Shown here in pieces: positions 18,389 through 26,993 of a stretch of 64,000 nucleotides of DNA. Each line of letters opens with the position of its first letter. The first letter of the stretch is position 1. The DNA comes from JAFEDN01 sp963795715. GTDB lineage: Bacteria > Pseudomonadota > Gammaproteobacteria > Coxiellales > Coxiellaceae. The notes below the pieces were generated by a model that saw only the letters and a list, made by a program, of their open reading frames with translations, was not told the DNA's origin and ran no database searches. Made by a program: the position numbers and the translations under genes. The stretch covers positions 930,001 to 994,000 of the forward strand of contig CAWCIY010000003.1 in the NCBI GenBank assembly GCA_963795715.1, written 5' to 3'.

Positions 18389-19897
18389 GTGAAAGAAGCA
18401 AGAAAAGAAGTTGCCAAAAGAGTATTCCGTTTTATCTGGACTGGACTAGAATTCAAAAAGATACCCAAAAACCTAGATGAGGATGTTCTTTACGTTGTTA
18501 AAACGTACTCTTTCTACTCCAGTAATCAGCCACAGTATAAAGTCTATTGGTTGGATAGAGGAGGATTAAAATCAGAAGAGATTCCCAATTCCATATTTCA
18601 GCAATTGACATTCATTCAATTTTCTACCCGAAGAGAGTTGATTATCTTTAGCCCGCTAACTGAACCGCAATCAGAATTTCTTATAAATACATTACAGCCA
18701 TTATGTTCATTTTCGGATGAAGATATTCCTGCGATCTTTCAGGGACCTCGGAAAAAAACACCGGCAACCCAGCATTTAGAATTTATTATTAAATCTTATA
18801 TCCGCTGTCCTAAAGAGGTTTCTGTCCGTTTAGAAGAAAAAGCCTGCTTCATTAAGATTAAAGAATTTCAATTTAACCTGTCGGCAATATTAGCGGCTCC
18901 AGTTTGTTTGGAACAAATTCTGTTTACTGCTCGACAATTGAATGAATGTATAAAATTTTTCCATTTGAAGGTGTCAAAAATTCATCGTCATTTATATCAT
19001 CCGGTAGAAATTGCTGCTTTGAAAGTGTGGGTAGAGGATGACGGGTGTAGAAGAATGAATGATTTTCTTCGTAATGGCGGCATAAAAGGGCCTATCGAAG
19101 AAAACAGGGTGATGGAATTTTTATTGATTATATGCCTAGCCGCTCATGCTTTGAATAGGCCTTATTTAAAGCCAGAGAAAGCCAGAAATTTATATCGAGG
19201 GGAAGATCTTCAGGAGGGAAACGAAGTTTTGGCAGAAAGAATCCAAGCGGCAGAAAATCGGCAACTGATCATGGGTAAAGGATTTACCTCCACCAGTACT
19301 TCGAAAATAATAGCGCACAAGTTTGGTTCTGAAAAAACTTATTTTTATGAACCGGGTGGGCTAAATCCGATAGCAAAAGATATTGGATTTTCAACAGATG
19401 CTTTTAATATGGAATGTGAATTTACAGTTCCCCCCAACGCCGAAGTTTTCTATCGCAGAGATAGTCATGATAGTCATCGTTGGCAAGCTAATTTTTTTAG
19501 ATCTGTTAATTATGAACAAAAATATCATTACCCTCATGTTTTTTCCCAAGATGAGCTTCATCAAATTGTTGAAGAGCTTGGTCAACTAGATAAAAGAGAA
19601 GATAAGGAAATAGTGCAATATATGCCGGCTGTGGACAATGCAAGATATACAGCAGGCAGAAAAACGAGGAATTCAGTGTTATTATTCTTAATGAGTGCCT
19701 ATGTGTGTTACAACTCAATTAAAAAAATAGTAAATGAAAACGAATCATGTTCAGAAACCTATTTAAATTTTTTGATTGCCCTGACCTTATTGAGTGGCAT
19801 TATTTCGGCATTGCTGGCTAAAACGACAATAAAATGTGCTTTTGGGACCGAACAAACCGGTCAATCCCTTCACGCAGCCCCATCGTTAAGCCTTTAA
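18389..19897 (+). CDS. Putative R-S-E class ADP-ribosyltransferase with C-terminal membrane hairpin
   Basis: A 502-residue protein from a GTG start. The N-terminal ~200 residues are unrecognised. The region ~205-360 shows the order of C3/iota-type mono-ADP-ribosyltransferases. The lead helix is CRRMNDFLRNG, the NAD-binding Arg sits in LYRGEDL (~268-273), and the STS motif is GFTSTSTS (~298-305). The E-x-E site is ECEFTVPPNAEVF (~343-355), aligned as in the 'xExExxLPxxxxY' loop. Two hydrophobic segments follow (~428-446 and ~458-478), a hairpin like those that tether Legionella effectors to host membranes. No bacterial secretion signal is seen; a Dot/Icm substrate is an inference. GC is like its neighbours and the gene is monocistronic. 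Confidence 0.65.
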   Translation: MKEARKEVAKRVFRFIWTGLEFKKIPKNLDEDVLYVVKTYSFYSSNQPQYKVYWLDRGGLKSEEIPNSIFQQLTFIQFSTRRELIIFSPLTEPQSEFLINTLQPLCSFSDEDIPAIFQGPRKKTPATQHLEFIIKSYIRCPKEVSVRLEEKACFIKIKEFQFNLSAILAAPVCLEQILFTARQLNECIKFFHLKVSKIHRHLYHPVEIAALKVWVEDDGCRRMNDFLRNGGIKGPIEENRVMEFLLIICLAAHALNRPYLKPEKARNLYRGEDLQEGNEVLAERIQAAENRQLIMGKGFTSTSTSKIIAHKFGSEKTYFYEPGGLNPIAKDIGFSTDAFNMECEFTVPPNAEVFYRRDSHDSHRWQANFFRSVNYEQKYHYPHVFSQDELHQIVEELGQLDKREDKEIVQYMPAVDNARYTAGRKTRNSVLLFLMSAYVCYNSIKKIVNENESCSETYLNFLIALTLLSGIISALLAKTTIKCAFGTEQTGQSLHAAPSLSL

Positions 19898-20065
19898 TAT
19901 TTTTGATTAGTGCTCAGAGCGTCAGCAAATCTTATTACTTTTAAAATCAGCGAAAAATCTAGGATATTCTTTGTGTGATAAACCTTCTATATTCACACCA
20001 TGAATAATTTTCACAGGATCAAATAAGAAGCTGACGCCAGAGGGTTGCCTGGCGAGCGAGAAGAG

Positions 20066-20398
20066 CTAGGATACTTTACCCATGTTGGGGCATTTGTAGG
20101 CTTTCCCGATGTACATGATATCCGGTATTTGTGTACCGTTAGCGCCTTTAATAGTACCGACAGGTTTGCCGTGTATTTGAACATAATTTGCACCCATCGA
20201 AGCGGCTTGATTTCTGAGATTTCCCATACCTTCTTGTTCATCCATGCTGCGTTTTGCAGAAACCTCACCAACATAAACACAATTCGCCGGTGCCGGATTA
20301 GGCAATATACGCACCATTTCCGCATCAGATCTATTCGTAGCTTGACAGCCGGCCATAGCTAAAGTCCCAATTACTACAAAACTAATTTTTTTAAACAT
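20066..20398 (-). CDS. DUF4156 lipoprotein
   Basis: A 110-residue lipoprotein. The signal peptide ends in the lipobox LAMAGCQATN (Cys ~18). The mature part has the Cys-containing NCVYVGEV start, the LRNQAASMGANYVQI block and the late AYKCPN Cys typical of DUF4156 (YjeI-like). The role is unknown; it is envelope-located. AGGAGGAG gives a very strong ribosome site before ATG 20398. Confidence 0.85.
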   Translation of the reverse strand: MFKKISFVVIGTLAMAGCQATNRSDAEMVRILPNPAPANCVYVGEVSAKRSMDEQEGMGNLRNQAASMGANYVQIHGKPVGTIKGANGTQIPDIMYIGKAYKCPNMGKVS

Positions 20399-20554
20399 AA
20401 TCTCCTCCTGAGTTAAAAGTCACATTATACTTGAGATTGTTGACACCGGAAAGTAAAGTGTAATTCTAACAGCAATTCCGCTATGTGTATTGTCAAGGGT
20501 TAGGGACAAAGAAATCCCCTCCATCCGAAATGGTCTAAAAAATTAAGAGCCGAA

Positions 20555-20608
20555 GAACAGTCAAGGCTGCGCGAAGCGCACCCCGAAGGGGTTTAGCCTT
20601 GACTGTTC
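20555..20608. repeat. Nested hairpin (14-bp outer stem, two inner stems)
   Basis: GAACAGTCAAGGCT (20555-20568) pairs with AGCCTTGACTGTTC (20595-20608). Inside lie two further mini-hairpins, GCGC-GAA-GCGC (20569-20579) and CCCC-GAA-GGGG (20581-20591). The three stems make a cloverleaf-like junction. Confidence 0.75.
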
Positions 20609-20631
20609 GCAGGCGACCCCATCATTGGGTG

Positions 20632-20667
20632 ATGCGCTGTGATCAGCGATAGCTGATCACAGCGCAT
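20632..20667. repeat. Perfect 15-bp hairpin
   Basis: ATGCGCTGTGATCAG (20632-20646) pairs with CTGATCACAGCGCAT (20653-20667) around a 6-base loop. There is no T run, so it is not a standard terminator. It follows the nested hairpin by 23 bases. Confidence 0.75.
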
Positions 20668-20840
20668 GATTACCTTTTTTCTTCAAAGATCTTCAGCATT
20701 TAAACAAGGCTTATTGCCCTAATCTGCTATTCGTGGTTATTTCCGTAGAAATACGCACAAGCTGTTCATTCAGTTTAATAAGGTGCGTGCCCCAAACTCG
20801 CTAACGTGGTCCTCTCAGACTCACAGGAATTGCTACGGGG

Positions 20841-21923
20841 TCACGCAAACTGTTGCTGCTTCACTTGATCTTTGATCGCTGCTCTCTTCTCATATAAGCA
20901 TCCTGTTCTAATACAGGCTCTGATCCGCCCTGCCAGGTGTCGAGCTACCGCGACAATAGCCCGCTTCTTCCCTCGATGGGCGGATAATCTGTCATAAATC
21001 TCCTTCAAATTGGGATCTTGACGAATGGCCACCCATGCGGCTTCTATGAATATTTTACGGAATATAGACCGACCCTGTCGACTAATATTCCCTTGTCGAA
21101 TGTGCTCTCCAGAAGAATATTCACTCGGGGTCAGTCCCAGAAAACTAAAGAGCCTCTTCTCGTTTTTAAACTGGCTCATATCCCCTAATTCATTCGCCAG
21201 TTCCCGGCCATGCAATAACCCTATGCCGGGGACACTTTCATAAATCATCGTTAATCCATCCTCCTGGGCTTGATTTTTGAGTTGCTCTTCAATCATCTTT
21301 AAACTCCGGGTTAAGTCCTGCCATTCCTGAGCATAACAGTGAATACTATACTTTAGGTCCTCAGGCACTTGAATATCGGATAGCTCATTTAATTTCTTCA
21401 GGATCCAGCAAGCAGATATCCTCGTATCATCTTCTACAGGCATCAATCCTTGCGTAAATAACAGGCCTTTCAATTGATTCCCTATTCGCTGCCGACTTTG
21501 CCAAATTTGCTGACGGAGTCGCGTGACGCTCCGTCGCCCTTCTTGTTCGACCGTCGGCACAAATATCCCTTTCAGGCGATGACTCGCTAGTTGGGTCGCT
21601 ATTTTTAATGCATCGCGTTTATCCGTTTTTACCCGATCTCTCGATGCTACTTCAATGGCCCCAGGGTGCACAACCTGGTTTTTAATTCCGTGCGATAATA
21701 AAAAACGATGCAAATGAAAACCTGAAAATCCGGCTTCATAGGCTGTTTTAACCTCCGCTCCCTGAAAATGATTATGAATATAACTGAGTAATACCTCAGG
21801 CTTAGCAGGCATCGTATCACGCTTAATAACCTCTCCCTCGCAGATACTGACGCAACTATAGGTTTTTTTATGAACGTCAATTCCCATATATATCGTCTTT
21901 CCTGTATAATCGTACTTGTACAT
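20841..21923 (-). CDS. IS110-family DEDD transposase
   Basis: About 360 residues from ATG 21923, chosen because GGAGG lies just upstream (the frame continues to an ATG at 21944 inside that site). The N-terminal RuvC-like DEDD domain has MGIDVHKKT, TAYEAGFSG and KTDKRDALKIA. The C-terminal transposase_20 domain has YESVPGIGLLHGRELANELG, and the ISRQGRSIFRKIF block carries the catalytic Ser. It appears intact. IS110 elements carry a bridge RNA in their non-coding ends; here 20680-20840 and 21945-22170 are the candidates. Confidence 0.93.
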   Translation of the reverse strand: MYKYDYTGKTIYMGIDVHKKTYSCVSICEGEVIKRDTMPAKPEVLLSYIHNHFQGAEVKTAYEAGFSGFHLHRFLLSHGIKNQVVHPGAIEVASRDRVKTDKRDALKIATQLASHRLKGIFVPTVEQEGRRSVTRLRQQIWQSRQRIGNQLKGLLFTQGLMPVEDDTRISACWILKKLNELSDIQVPEDLKYSIHCYAQEWQDLTRSLKMIEEQLKNQAQEDGLTMIYESVPGIGLLHGRELANELGDMSQFKNEKRLFSFLGLTPSEYSSGEHIRQGNISRQGRSIFRKIFIEAAWVAIRQDPNLKEIYDRLSAHRGKKRAIVAVARHLAGRIRACIRTGCLYEKRAAIKDQVKQQQFA

Positions 21924-22173
21924 ATATCTTCCTCCATTATTCACTTCAATACCTTATTTTATAATGGAGGAAGATTTCTTAATACATCATAGCAACTCGC
22001 TAACTTCCCATAATGTTAATCCGCCCGAGATGGCTATAGGGATTTGAAGGGGTAAGAAATACCGGCCCAATAACGATCCCACCTTCAATAGAAGTGTCAA
22101 AAATGAATAATTTTTAATCTCAAGAACCGCTAATCCACTAAAACACAATAGCCAAAATATCCAGGTGAGCCAG

Positions 22174-22377
22174 CTATGATATGTTTAACTTTAATTCGAC
22201 CGCACTGGCGTGAGCAATCGTGTGGTAAAAACTCTCCCAGGTCTCCCAGAGAGCATATCGAAACAATGTTCTCATTTCATACCATAAATCTCGAAAAGTT
22301 TGGGCTGATTTTTTAGCAGCCTGAAATAACGGACAGCATAACATCTGAGTTTGATATATTAAAAAAGAGAGCATCAT
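22174..22377 (-). pseudogene. Possible transposase C-terminal remnant
   Basis: A 67-residue frame (LIYQTQMLCCPLFQAAKKS, then LWYEMRTLFRYALWETWESF) resembles the C-terminal tails I associate with some ISNCY-type transposases. An in-frame stop lies five codons before the first Met, so it is at best a fragment. It sits next to the IS110 element. Family assignment is from memory and weak. Confidence 0.35.
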
Positions 22378-22531
22378 CTGATTGATTTGTTAAAGGCAAA
22401 ATCTTGAAAATTTTGACCTGCTCGAAAATTTGACTGTGAATTTGGGATTATGTGGATTATGTGTTGCTCTTGACCAAAATGAATATACCATGCTAAAATC
22501 TAAGATTATAAATAAATCAGAGGTGAAGATA

Positions 22532-23488
22532 ATGAAAATAAACTTAAGCAATTACGATCAACAGATTATTATAAACTTCGAGCAGGGAATGTTAGAGAGA
22601 ATGTCAGGGGAAACACTGGTTTATAAGTGGGAGAAGTCCCACAATCACAAATCATGTCCTCTAATCAATGTACTCCCTAAAGATGATTTAACCGTTCACA
22701 ACAGCAAATTTGCTGAACTAGCCTGCCCCAAGGAAGAAAAAACTCTTAAACCAAAACGAGTACGTATTTATTTAATATTCCATCACTTGGCAAATCAAGA
22801 GGGTCGGTTTAAGAACCTTGCAGCTTTTTTAGCACTGTATCTTAAAGACGATCCACGCTTGATCCAAATCAATTTAATAGCCTGCCAAGCCGGTAGAGCC
22901 AAAGAAGGCAAAGATTTTTCTTTTGATAGTTACGCTGCAGATTTCCATAGGACCCTCAGACATGAATATAAAATCAACACGGAAGTTATTGCTAGATGTA
23001 ATGTAGTCGGCGTAAACTCCCTAATAGGAGGTAAGACAACTTTGCAGGATGGGGGAGTACATGAGGACGGTAAACCAATTTTTTTCTTGATGCACAAACG
23101 ACCTGGTTCTAAGGTAGCATTTTCTTTTGATGAGAGCGGCGATCAAGTAATGAAAGATGCTTACGCTTTTTCATGGTTGAGGGAAACATTAGAGGTAATT
23201 CAAAAGCTCGCAAAAAACATTACAAATAAAGAAAAAGCAGAAGAATGTGCTGCATTATTTGCTGAATGTTGTGATAAAGAGCCACAGGAAGTTCTAAAAA
23301 TACTTACAGCGGCGTCAGGAAAAAAAGATTCTTTTTTTGATAAGCATGAATTCCGTTACGCATTCTGGACAACAAAGACACGTAAAGAATTAGACAATCA
23401 AATTCGAAAGGGAAATTATTATTTAAATCATGATGAATATAAGCCGGTGACTACTCAAGTTAGATCGGCCTACTATTCTTTTTCTTAG
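22532..23488 (+). CDS. Putative clan CD-like cysteine peptidase (C80-like), effector candidate
   Basis: About 318 residues from ATG 22532, chosen for GAGGTGAAG upstream; an in-frame start at 22430 lacks a site. I know no close family. The order of elements from ~75 to 206 resembles the self-cleaving CPD domain of RTX toxins (peptidase C80). A strand ends in His (RIYLIFHHLANQEGRF, His84/85), then comes a strand with Cys (INLIACQAGRA, Cys118), then FSFDSYAADFHRTLRHEY, and finally KVAFSFDESGDQ, which mirrors the KVSLSWDE strand of CPDs. The C-terminal ~110 residues are helical. No signal peptide is present. Function is inferred from pattern only. Confidence 0.5.
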   Translation: MKINLSNYDQQIIINFEQGMLERMSGETLVYKWEKSHNHKSCPLINVLPKDDLTVHNSKFAELACPKEEKTLKPKRVRIYLIFHHLANQEGRFKNLAAFLALYLKDDPRLIQINLIACQAGRAKEGKDFSFDSYAADFHRTLRHEYKINTEVIARCNVVGVNSLIGGKTTLQDGGVHEDGKPIFFLMHKRPGSKVAFSFDESGDQVMKDAYAFSWLRETLEVIQKLAKNITNKEKAEECAALFAECCDKEPQEVLKILTAASGKKDSFFDKHEFRYAFWTTKTRKELDNQIRKGNYYLNHDEYKPVTTQVRSAYYSFS

Positions 23489-23811
23489 AGCCTAGTCCAA
23501 TCGCAAGGGACAGGTAGTTTGCATGTGGTGTCAGGCTTGTCAATTTGGCACTAAAATGTCAATTGACGAGTCTGGCACCGCTATTTAATGGAACGATTAT
23601 TGAGATCAAGTGGCAATCTTACAAGACATATTGAGTTAACAGAGTCCGGCTTTAGGTTGTTTTTAATCACGCCATTAAAATGTAATATCAAATGAAAGTG
23701 AATGCCCAACAAAGAAGAAGAGGGGACAAGTCCTGAATTTTGAATCTTGTATCGAGTGCGGGAGGGGGGGTATCATCTCTTGTAGTGAATACCATTTTCA
23801 TGAGGTGACCT
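23489..23811. other. Intergenic region with imperfect inverted repeat
   Basis: About 320 bases without a gene, mixed AT content, with a G-rich run (GGAGGGGGGG at ~23761). Besides the hairpin at 23527-23579 I see nothing clear. Confidence 0.35.
23527..23579. repeat. Imperfect hairpin (19-bp arms)
   Basis: GGTGTCAGGCTTGTCAATT (23527-23545) pairs with AATTGACGAGTCTGGCACC (23561-23579), 16 of 19 positions. Downstream of the C80-like gene it may be a terminator stem or a small mobile repeat; the sequence GACACCA recurs at 26190. Confidence 0.55.
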
Positions 23812-25854
23812 CTGTTCCGCACTTTCTTACTGACCCATTTTATTTTAGCTATAGCAATAACTACCAGCTGTGCAATTGGCAATCCCACACCTCTCTTTAA
23901 CCCTTTAGCATTTAAACGTGTTGGTGCAGTAATCGTTTCCCCTGATAATCGACAAATTGCCTTCTCAGTATTAGCTATAGTTTCCACACCGCAACACGGC
24001 AAGCAATGGCAGCACTCACTCTTTCTACGCGATCAACGCGGCAATACTATCTTGGTTAGCAAAGACCGCAATATTGCGTATTTTAATTGGTCACCTGATG
24101 GCCGATTCATTTCCTATCTAAGCACTGTTGATGAACAGAAGAATATCTGGATTTACAATTTAAAAACACAGCAAAATACTATCTTATTCAAATCAAATCG
24201 CACTATTCAAACCTTCAAATGGTCACCCAATGGCAAATACCTTATTTTTCTGGCTGCGGATGAAAAACCATCCCCTGCGCCATTCCTATCACCCATTAAC
24301 GTGGAGAAAAATGACAGCAATACGCGCTTATATCTCATTCCAACCACAATAAATTCTGCAAAACCAGTCATTCCACAAGCATTAACTCCTGCCGACAGCA
24401 GCATAACTGAATATTTCACGCCATTATTGGATAGTGGCTTTGACTGGTCGAATGACAATCAAATGATCGCTTTTGCAGCACAAAAACAGTCAGGACCTGC
24501 CCATATTGATCAAAGTAAAATTACTTTGCTGAATCTAAACACCCATAAATTCACAGCTATTCCCTACATGAGCAATCACTCAGGAGATCAACCCATTTTT
24601 TCTCCGGATGGAAAATGGCTGGCTTTCCACTCTTATTTGTCGCTCAATAAAACCACAGCGGGACTCAATAGTAATTTTGATATCAATAGCGGACAAATCT
24701 GCCTAACTTCCCTCAGTAATCTTGCGACCCATTGCTTAGCCAAAACTGTGGATGAGAATCCTGGGATTATCGGTTGGAACGCCAACAGCACAAAGCTATG
24801 GGTTTTTGAATGGTATAAAACAGTCGGGCCGCGAATCTATGCGCTGTCCATTGATGCCAACATTACGCCCCAATTGGTTTCAAATAATGAAGGCTTCATA
24901 GAACCCTTGACGCTATCTTTAAATGCTAACCATAGTACATTCGGTTTTGGTTATGAAACACCTAATCATGGACCCGAAGCTTATATTAGTCCGAGCGCTG
25001 CATTTAAAGAGACCGCGATTACTCATCTTCAAATTACGCCTGAGTTACCTTTAGGCGCAATGGAAGACATCCACTGGCAATCTACTGATGGCACAGAGAT
25101 TGAGGGAATTTTAATCACTCCCGTTCACTATGATGCCAGCAGACGTTATCCACTGTTAGTAGTAGCGCATGGTGGCCCGGCTGGGGCTTTTGCAAAACGT
25201 TATATCGGTGGCTGTGATGAGTTTGATACCGCAATTTTTCCAACATGTTGGAATGATATCTTGGCTAAGGGCTTCATTATTTTTCAGCCCAATTATCGCG
25301 GTAGTTCTGGCTATGGCCGAGGATTTCGTTTAGCAACTTATGGCGATTTAGGAGGTAAAGACTATCAAGATGTTATGTCAGGGCTAAACTATCTCATCAA
25401 AAAAGGCATTGCTGATCCAGAGCATTTAGCGATATTTGGTTGGAGTTACGGCGGTTATCTCTCGGCATGGGCCATCAGTCAGAATCATCGTTTTAAAGCG
25501 GCAATCGCTGGTGCGGCGATCACCGATTTTATTTCAGATGCAGGCACCACGGGCAATTTAGGTTATTTAGAGCGTTACTTAGGCACGGCATTTTGGGATA
25601 ATCCACAGTTCTATCTCAACCGCTCACCTATTGCCTATACTAAGAACATAACGACGCCGTTACTCTTACTCCATGGGGAGAATGACAGTAATATTTCAGC
25701 TTCACAGTCTTATGAGCTATACCATGCTTTGCAACGGCAACATAAATCGGTAAAAATGTTGATATTACCAAAGCAAGGACATGCTCCCACCGACGCTAAT
25801 ATCATTGCTGCCAGCATAGAAGCGGTAAATGACTGGCTGAATTTAGCTTTATAA
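23812..25854 (+). CDS. S9-family peptidase (prolyl oligopeptidase/DPP type), lipoprotein-like N-terminus
   Basis: The open frame runs from just after a stop at 23806, giving ~680 residues. It opens with a hydrophobic signal ending in a lipobox-like ITTSCAIGN, then FNPLAFKRVG and SPDNRQIAFSVL, the first blade of a WD40-like beta-propeller. A TTG at 24052 would cut into the propeller. No ATG is available, so a CTG at 23812 or an upstream frameshift must be invoked. The C-terminal alpha/beta-hydrolase has the nucleophile GWSYGGYLSAWA, Asp in LLLHGENDSNIS and His in LPKQGHAPTD. It likely cleaves short peptides in the periplasm. Confidence 0.85.
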   Translation: MFRTFLLTHFILAIAITTSCAIGNPTPLFNPLAFKRVGAVIVSPDNRQIAFSVLAIVSTPQHGKQWQHSLFLRDQRGNTILVSKDRNIAYFNWSPDGRFISYLSTVDEQKNIWIYNLKTQQNTILFKSNRTIQTFKWSPNGKYLIFLAADEKPSPAPFLSPINVEKNDSNTRLYLIPTTINSAKPVIPQALTPADSSITEYFTPLLDSGFDWSNDNQMIAFAAQKQSGPAHIDQSKITLLNLNTHKFTAIPYMSNHSGDQPIFSPDGKWLAFHSYLSLNKTTAGLNSNFDINSGQICLTSLSNLATHCLAKTVDENPGIIGWNANSTKLWVFEWYKTVGPRIYALSIDANITPQLVSNNEGFIEPLTLSLNANHSTFGFGYETPNHGPEAYISPSAAFKETAITHLQITPELPLGAMEDIHWQSTDGTEIEGILITPVHYDASRRYPLLVVAHGGPAGAFAKRYIGGCDEFDTAIFPTCWNDILAKGFIIFQPNYRGSSGYGRGFRLATYGDLGGKDYQDVMSGLNYLIKKGIADPEHLAIFGWSYGGYLSAWAISQNHRFKAAIAGAAITDFISDAGTTGNLGYLERYLGTAFWDNPQFYLNRSPIAYTKNITTPLLLLHGENDSNISASQSYELYHALQRQHKSVKMLILPKQGHAPTDANIIAASIEAVNDWLNLAL

Positions 25855-26221
25855 GTATTATGTGCTTGATTAACTGCCTCCTCAATTGGGAAACCGAGTT
25901 GATGCCATCATAAAATAAAAGACTCTAATTGATGATCTAGAGTGTCAGATCTCCCCCAATTCGAACCTGGACACCATTGGGAAGCCTGATTTCTACGTCA
26001 CGCGCACAATAGCGGCGTCAAATCCGTATATTTCGATTTATACAATCAACGAATTAAAATTTGAAATGTACGGGTAAAATTTGCGCTATTCAAAGATTTT
26101 GCATAGAGATGTTGTCTAAGAATTACACGTATATTTCTTCGATTAATTCAATTGTTTTTCAAATCATTATTGTAAAACATGTGGATCTGACACCATCTTA
26201 GTGACACCATCTTAGACACGA
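25855..26221. other. Intergenic region between convergent genes
   Basis: About 370 bases without a convincing frame. It includes a stretch (25945-26010) with a T-loop-like TTCGAA inside GC-richer DNA, which does not fold as a tRNA, and the tandem repeat at 26188. Confidence 0.4.
26188..26215. repeat. Tandem 14-bp duplication
   Basis: TGACACCATCTTAG occurs twice head to tail, just beyond the SWIM gene's stop codon. Confidence 0.8.
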
Positions 26222-26989
26222 TCAAACCGCTATTTTTTTCTTTTTTAATTTTTTTACAGCAGCATTTTGTTTTTTGTCCATTTCCAAATTGATACCAAAT
26301 AAGGCAGATAAATCGGTATCTTTGAGTGCCTTGACTTTGGATGGAGATGGTGTCTTTGATAAACGTTTCCCTGCTTTAACCAGCAAATCACTCTGATCAA
26401 CTTGCCGTAATAAAAATAATAATTCCGGCGTTTCATCCAAACGAGCGCCGACTCCATATAAAACCGCCGCTACATGCTTACACAGATCCGCATAATCCGG
26501 ACAGGAACAATTAAGCTCAATTTCTTTAGGATGTGGAAATAATCCTTTTTGTGGTTGTGTAATGACCGACATGACGGGTTTAGAAAATTTACCCTGTAAT
26601 AAATCTACCATAGAATCAAATTCACCGGCGCATTGATTCACCAACAATTTCCAGCGAGCAGCGGGTAAATTACTCACGGTAATATTCACTTTATAAATGT
26701 CAGAACCACTGACTAAAGCTTCAATTTTCCCAGCTTTTAAATGCAAATCAATGACTGAACCATTGCGTACATACGTTCGACCTCTCGGCAGCCGATTTTC
26801 AAAATCACTGTAAGATTCCAGGTTATCGCACCAGGCTTTTCCCCAAAAGGTTTTAGCGATCACCCGGCCTTCAATATTGACCGGTTGAATGTTCTGTCCT
26901 TTCTTTTTTAATTGCGCTACTTTACGCTCCGCAGCTTTCCGTCGTTTCGCTACCGGAACATAAGGTGCAAAACCGCCATACCATCCCAT
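26222..26989 (-). CDS. SWIM zinc-finger protein, partner of the SNF2 helicase
   Basis: A 255-residue protein with an N-terminal GGFAPYVPVAKRRKAAERK opening and the SWIM zinc motif NCSCPDYADLCKHVAAVLY (CxC...CxH, ~residues 161-180). The tail is Lys-rich. SWIM proteins of this type are encoded next to SNF2 helicases in many bacteria and are thought to bind DNA or protein for them. It starts 4 bases after the helicase stop, with AGGAG in the helicase's last codons, so the two are cotranslated. Confidence 0.9.
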   Translation of the reverse strand: MGWYGGFAPYVPVAKRRKAAERKVAQLKKKGQNIQPVNIEGRVIAKTFWGKAWCDNLESYSDFENRLPRGRTYVRNGSVIDLHLKAGKIEALVSGSDIYKVNITVSNLPAARWKLLVNQCAGEFDSMVDLLQGKFSKPVMSVITQPQKGLFPHPKEIELNCSCPDYADLCKHVAAVLYGVGARLDETPELLFLLRQVDQSDLLVKAGKRLSKTPSPSKVKALKDTDLSALFGINLEMDKKQNAAVKKLKKKKIAV

Positions 26990-26993
26990 TCAT

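Larger units (their letters stand above)
20399..20840. other. Non-coding region with two strong hairpins beside IS110
   Basis: This lies downstream of the IS110 transposase and upstream of the DUF4156 gene. The part next to the transposase stop (about 20680-20840) is likely IS110 non-coding sequence, which in IS1111-type members encodes the bridge RNA. I could not fix the element's right end or any target/donor loops by eye. The two palindromes are listed separately. Confidence 0.35.

Noticed and set aside
20680..20840. Annotating an IS110 bridge RNA
   Set aside because: Position is suitable, but I could not identify the element's ends or guide loops by eye, so only the possibility is mentioned.
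25945..26010. tRNA-like segment (TTCGAA in GC-richer DNA)
   Set aside because: The bases flanking the T-loop-like sequence do not pair and no acceptor or anticodon stem can be built.
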